Shown piece by piece: positions 13,606 to 15,089 of a stretch of DNA of 15,089 nt. The stretch comes from Actinomycetota bacterium (GTDB lineage Bacteria > Actinomycetota > Thermoleophilia > Solirubrobacterales > Solirubrobacteraceae): contig SYBY01000325.1 of assembly GCA_005788585.1 (NCBI GenBank), forward strand, positions 1 through 15,089. The letters run 5' to 3'. The notes under the pieces are model-generated. The model had not been told where the DNA came from, made no database searches, and saw only the letters and a list, made by a program, of their open reading frames with translations. A program made the translations under genes and the position numbers. Each line of letters opens with the position of its first letter. Positions within the stretch are counted from its first letter, which is position 1.

Positions 13606-14213
13606 CGCTGCGCCTTGGTCATGAGCTCGCGGAAGGCGGCGGCGAACTGGTCGGGGTCCATGGCGGCGGCGCGCTCGCGCAGCTCGGCGACCATGGGATC
13701 GAGCTCGAGCGCCTGTCGCACCTGGGTCGTCGTCGACGCGGGGTAGGCCGAGTAGTAGTGGCTGGCCTCCATCTCGTTGCGCTTGATGTACGCCTTGAAC
13801 GGCGCGGTCGGCAGTGCGCTCGGGAAGCCGTAGGAGCTGCCCCAGAACGTCCACATCCCGCGCGTCAGGACGTGGGAGAACGCGTCGATGTACTCCTCCC
13901 AGCCGCCGTTGAAGTTGCTCTCGAAGTACAGGTGCGGGTAGCGCAGCTTGACCTCGGGCTGGGGCGCGCCGTTGTGCGGGATCTCCGTGATGAGGCTCCA
14001 CCGGGCGTAGTGGATGAAGGACAGGCGCTGCAGGGTCGTGAGCGTCTTCGGGGCGACCTTCGGCGCGAGGAAGACGACCGGCAGGACGACGCGTCCCCAC
14101 CACTTCACCGCACTGAAGACGGTGATGGCGATCGCCTGCCCGTCGACGTTCCCGTGGCGGGTGCCGGTGGCGGTCGTCGGGGCCGGTGCTGGGGCAGCAA
14201 CACGCAAGATCAT
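13596..14213 (-). CDS. Unrecognised small protein A, first gene of the heme-enzyme operon
   Basis: Protein of 205 aa without a family I can name. After a Pro/Ala/Thr-rich start (about 1-22) comes a hydrophobic, Trp-containing stretch, AITVFSAVKWWGRVVLPVVF (29-48), that could contact a membrane. Then HYARW (68-72), LYFESNFNGGWEEYID (95-110), WTFWGSSYGFP (121-131), AYIKRNE (141-147) and YYSAYPASTT (153-162), ending with DPDQFAAAFREL and a terminal Cys pair. It is a paralogue of the next gene. I see no heme-binding Cys motif. It could share the DyP-like ferredoxin fold (inference). The ATG at 14213 gives the longest reading. A promoter-like TAGCGT lies only 3 nt before that ATG, so true initiation could instead be the TTG at 14207. 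It is divergent from the rhomboid gene. Confidence 0.78.
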   Translation of the reverse strand: MILRVAAPAPAPTTATGTRHGNVDGQAIAITVFSAVKWWGRVVLPVVFLAPKVAPKTLTTLQRLSFIHYARWSLITEIPHNGAPQPEVKLRYPHLYFESNFNGGWEEYIDAFSHVLTRGMWTFWGSSYGFPSALPTAPFKAYIKRNEMEASHYYSAYPASTTTQVRQALELDPMVAELRERAAAMDPDQFAAAFRELMTKAQRCC

Positions 14214-14216
14214 TCG

Positions 14217-14246
14217 ACGCTACGCCTCGATCCGAAACCCCGTCAA
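14217..14246 (-). promoter_or_regulatory. Candidate promoter of the four-gene heme operon
   Basis: On the minus strand TTGACG (14241-14246) is followed by an 18-bp spacer and TAGCGT (14217-14222), the only good paired -35/-10 seen in the window. The predicted start falls at about 14209-14211, at or just past the annotated ATG, which leaves the start codon unsettled. Confidence 0.5.
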
Positions 14247-14294
14247 CCGGCCCAAATGTCACCCCGGAAAGAGGGTGCTGCCAGACTGCGTTTC

Positions 14295-14933
14295 ATGGCC
14301 GACCACCCTGCCACCACGAAGACCGGGCACCTGGACGTCGGCGACGACCGCGTGCGCGGCCTCATCTTCGTCGGCGTCATGGCCGTGATCATGTGGATCG
14401 CCGAGATCCTCGACACCGCGCTCGGCGGCGATCTCGACGCCTACGGCATCCAGCCCCGCGACACCGACGGCCTGGACGGCGTGGCGTTCTCGCCGTTCCT
14501 GCACGGCGGGTTCGACCACCTCATCGCGAACACCGTGCCGTTCCTCGTCCTGGGCGGGATGATCGCGCTGAGCGGCCTGCGCAAGGTCGTCTCGGTGACG
14601 GTCATCGTGGCGGTCGTCGGTGGGCTCGGCACCTGGATCGTCGCCCCGGCGAACACGATCCACATCGGTGCGAGCGGCATCGTCTTCGGCTACGCCGCGT
14701 ACCTCATCGCGCGGGCGATCTACACGCGGAGCTTCCCTCACCTCGGGGCGGGCATCGCGGTCGCCGCGATCTGGGGCGCCACCCTGCTCGGCGGGCTCGT
14801 CCCGCAGCAGGGCATCTCGTGGCAGGGCCACCTGTTCGGCGCGCTCGGCGGCCTGGTCGCCGCGTGGTGGCTGGACGGGCGGACCGCCCGGCGGCGCAAG
14901 GCCGCCGGGGACGCCGCGGTCGCGTCCTACTAG
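14295..14933 (+). CDS. Rhomboid-family intramembrane serine protease
   Basis: Polytopic membrane protease of 212 aa with about six transmembrane segments and a short cytoplasmic N-terminus (about 20 residues). The catalytic dyad is visible: Ser127 in GASG (125-128) and His179 in WQGHLFG (177-183). The conserved FLHGGFDHLIANT (69-80) after the first helix gives the typical His and Asn of the second helix. It ends in a basic RTARRRK tail on the cytoplasmic side. Rhomboids cleave membrane proteins within or next to their transmembrane segment; the substrate here is unknown. The ATG at 14295 has no clear Shine-Dalgarno sequence, and AGAGGG is too far upstream. It is divergent from the heme operon by 81 bp. 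Its TAG overlaps the stop codon of the gene on the other strand. Confidence 0.93.
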   Translation: MADHPATTKTGHLDVGDDRVRGLIFVGVMAVIMWIAEILDTALGGDLDAYGIQPRDTDGLDGVAFSPFLHGGFDHLIANTVPFLVLGGMIALSGLRKVVSVTVIVAVVGGLGTWIVAPANTIHIGASGIVFGYAAYLIARAIYTRSFPHLGAGIAVAAIWGATLLGGLVPQQGISWQGHLFGALGGLVAAWWLDGRTARRRKAAGDAAVASY

Positions 14934-15089
14934 ACCCGGCTCTTGTTCCGGCTCTTCTTCTTGGGCGTGCAGGTGCGGTACTTGCGCGTGCCCGAGATCG
15001 TCTTGCCGAGCACCGTCTTGGCCGTGATCTTCACGGTGTAGCGGCCCTTCGGCAGGCCGGTGAGGTTCACGGGCGCCGTGATGCGGTCA
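14930..15089 (-). CDS. C-terminal fragment of a probable surface/secreted Ig-like protein (partial)
   Basis: The final 52 codons of a gene that continues beyond the window edge. The translated end reads as a beta-sandwich-style strand pattern, with NLTGLPKGRYTVKITAKTV then GKTISGTRKYRTC, and closes with a Lys/Arg/Ser-rich tail (KKKSRNKSRV). The 'GLPKGxYTVxI...G...GTRxYRTC' pattern is one I associate with the C-termini of large exported repeat proteins in Solirubrobacterales. That is recognition of style rather than a named family. The reading frame is open to the edge and uses the same codon bias as its neighbours. The stop TAG overlaps the rhomboid stop on the opposite strand by 2 nt. What the bulk of the protein does cannot be seen. 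Confidence 0.65.
   Translation of the reverse strand, partial: DRITAPVNLTGLPKGRYTVKITAKTVLGKTISGTRKYRTCTPKKKSRNKSRV

Overview
The window is GC-rich, densely packed bacterial chromosome with strong G/C third-position bias on both strands. This points to an actinobacterium. The tail of a surface protein at the right edge (a 'GxYTVKIT...GTRKYRTC' module ending in a Lys/Arg-rich run) and a DUF5995-type secreted protein fit Thermoleophilia/Solirubrobacterales (Solirubrobacter, Conexibacter or Patulibacter-like). That placement is an inference from protein style. I see no rRNA, tRNA, CRISPR array, insertion sequence or phage gene.

Layout. (1) 1-5.3 kb: an OleD-like GT1 glycosyltransferase (+) converges on an exonuclease III gene (-) across a strong hairpin. 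A secreted DUF5995 protein and an NAD-dependent epimerase/reductase follow, both on the minus strand. Divergent from these are a small secreted matrixin-like zinc metalloprotease and a single-domain rhodanese (+). (2) 5.27-8.32 kb: a TetR repressor (-) is divergent from an ABC1/AarF-type kinase and a metallo-beta-lactamase-fold hydrolase (+). The intergenic region holds two nearly identical palindromic operator candidates. (3) 8.32-10.4 kb: a 14-TM DHA2-type MFS exporter (-) and a divergent Pro/Thr-rich single-pass membrane protein (+). (4) 10.4-14.2 kb: a tightly coupled four-gene minus-strand operon of two paralogous small proteins of unrecognised family, a DyP-type heme peroxidase and a cytochrome P450. 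Its junctions overlap by 10, 1 and 4 nt. (5) 14.3 kb to the end: a rhomboid intramembrane protease (+) and the C-terminus of a probable surface protein (-).

The most interesting part is the four-gene heme-enzyme operon. The P450 keeps its heme-thiolate and ExxR motifs but has Ile-Pro where the I-helix acid-alcohol pair belongs. No ferredoxin or reductase gene lies nearby, and its immediate partner is a peroxidase. My hypothesis is a peroxide- or hydroperoxide-driven two-heme pathway, with the duplicated small proteins as dedicated partners. Other points of note are an OleD-like glycosyltransferase with Pro in place of the catalytic His, a set of genes with TAnnnT hexamers 6-8 nt before ATG (leaderless transcription), and several convergent gene pairs whose stop codons touch or overlap.
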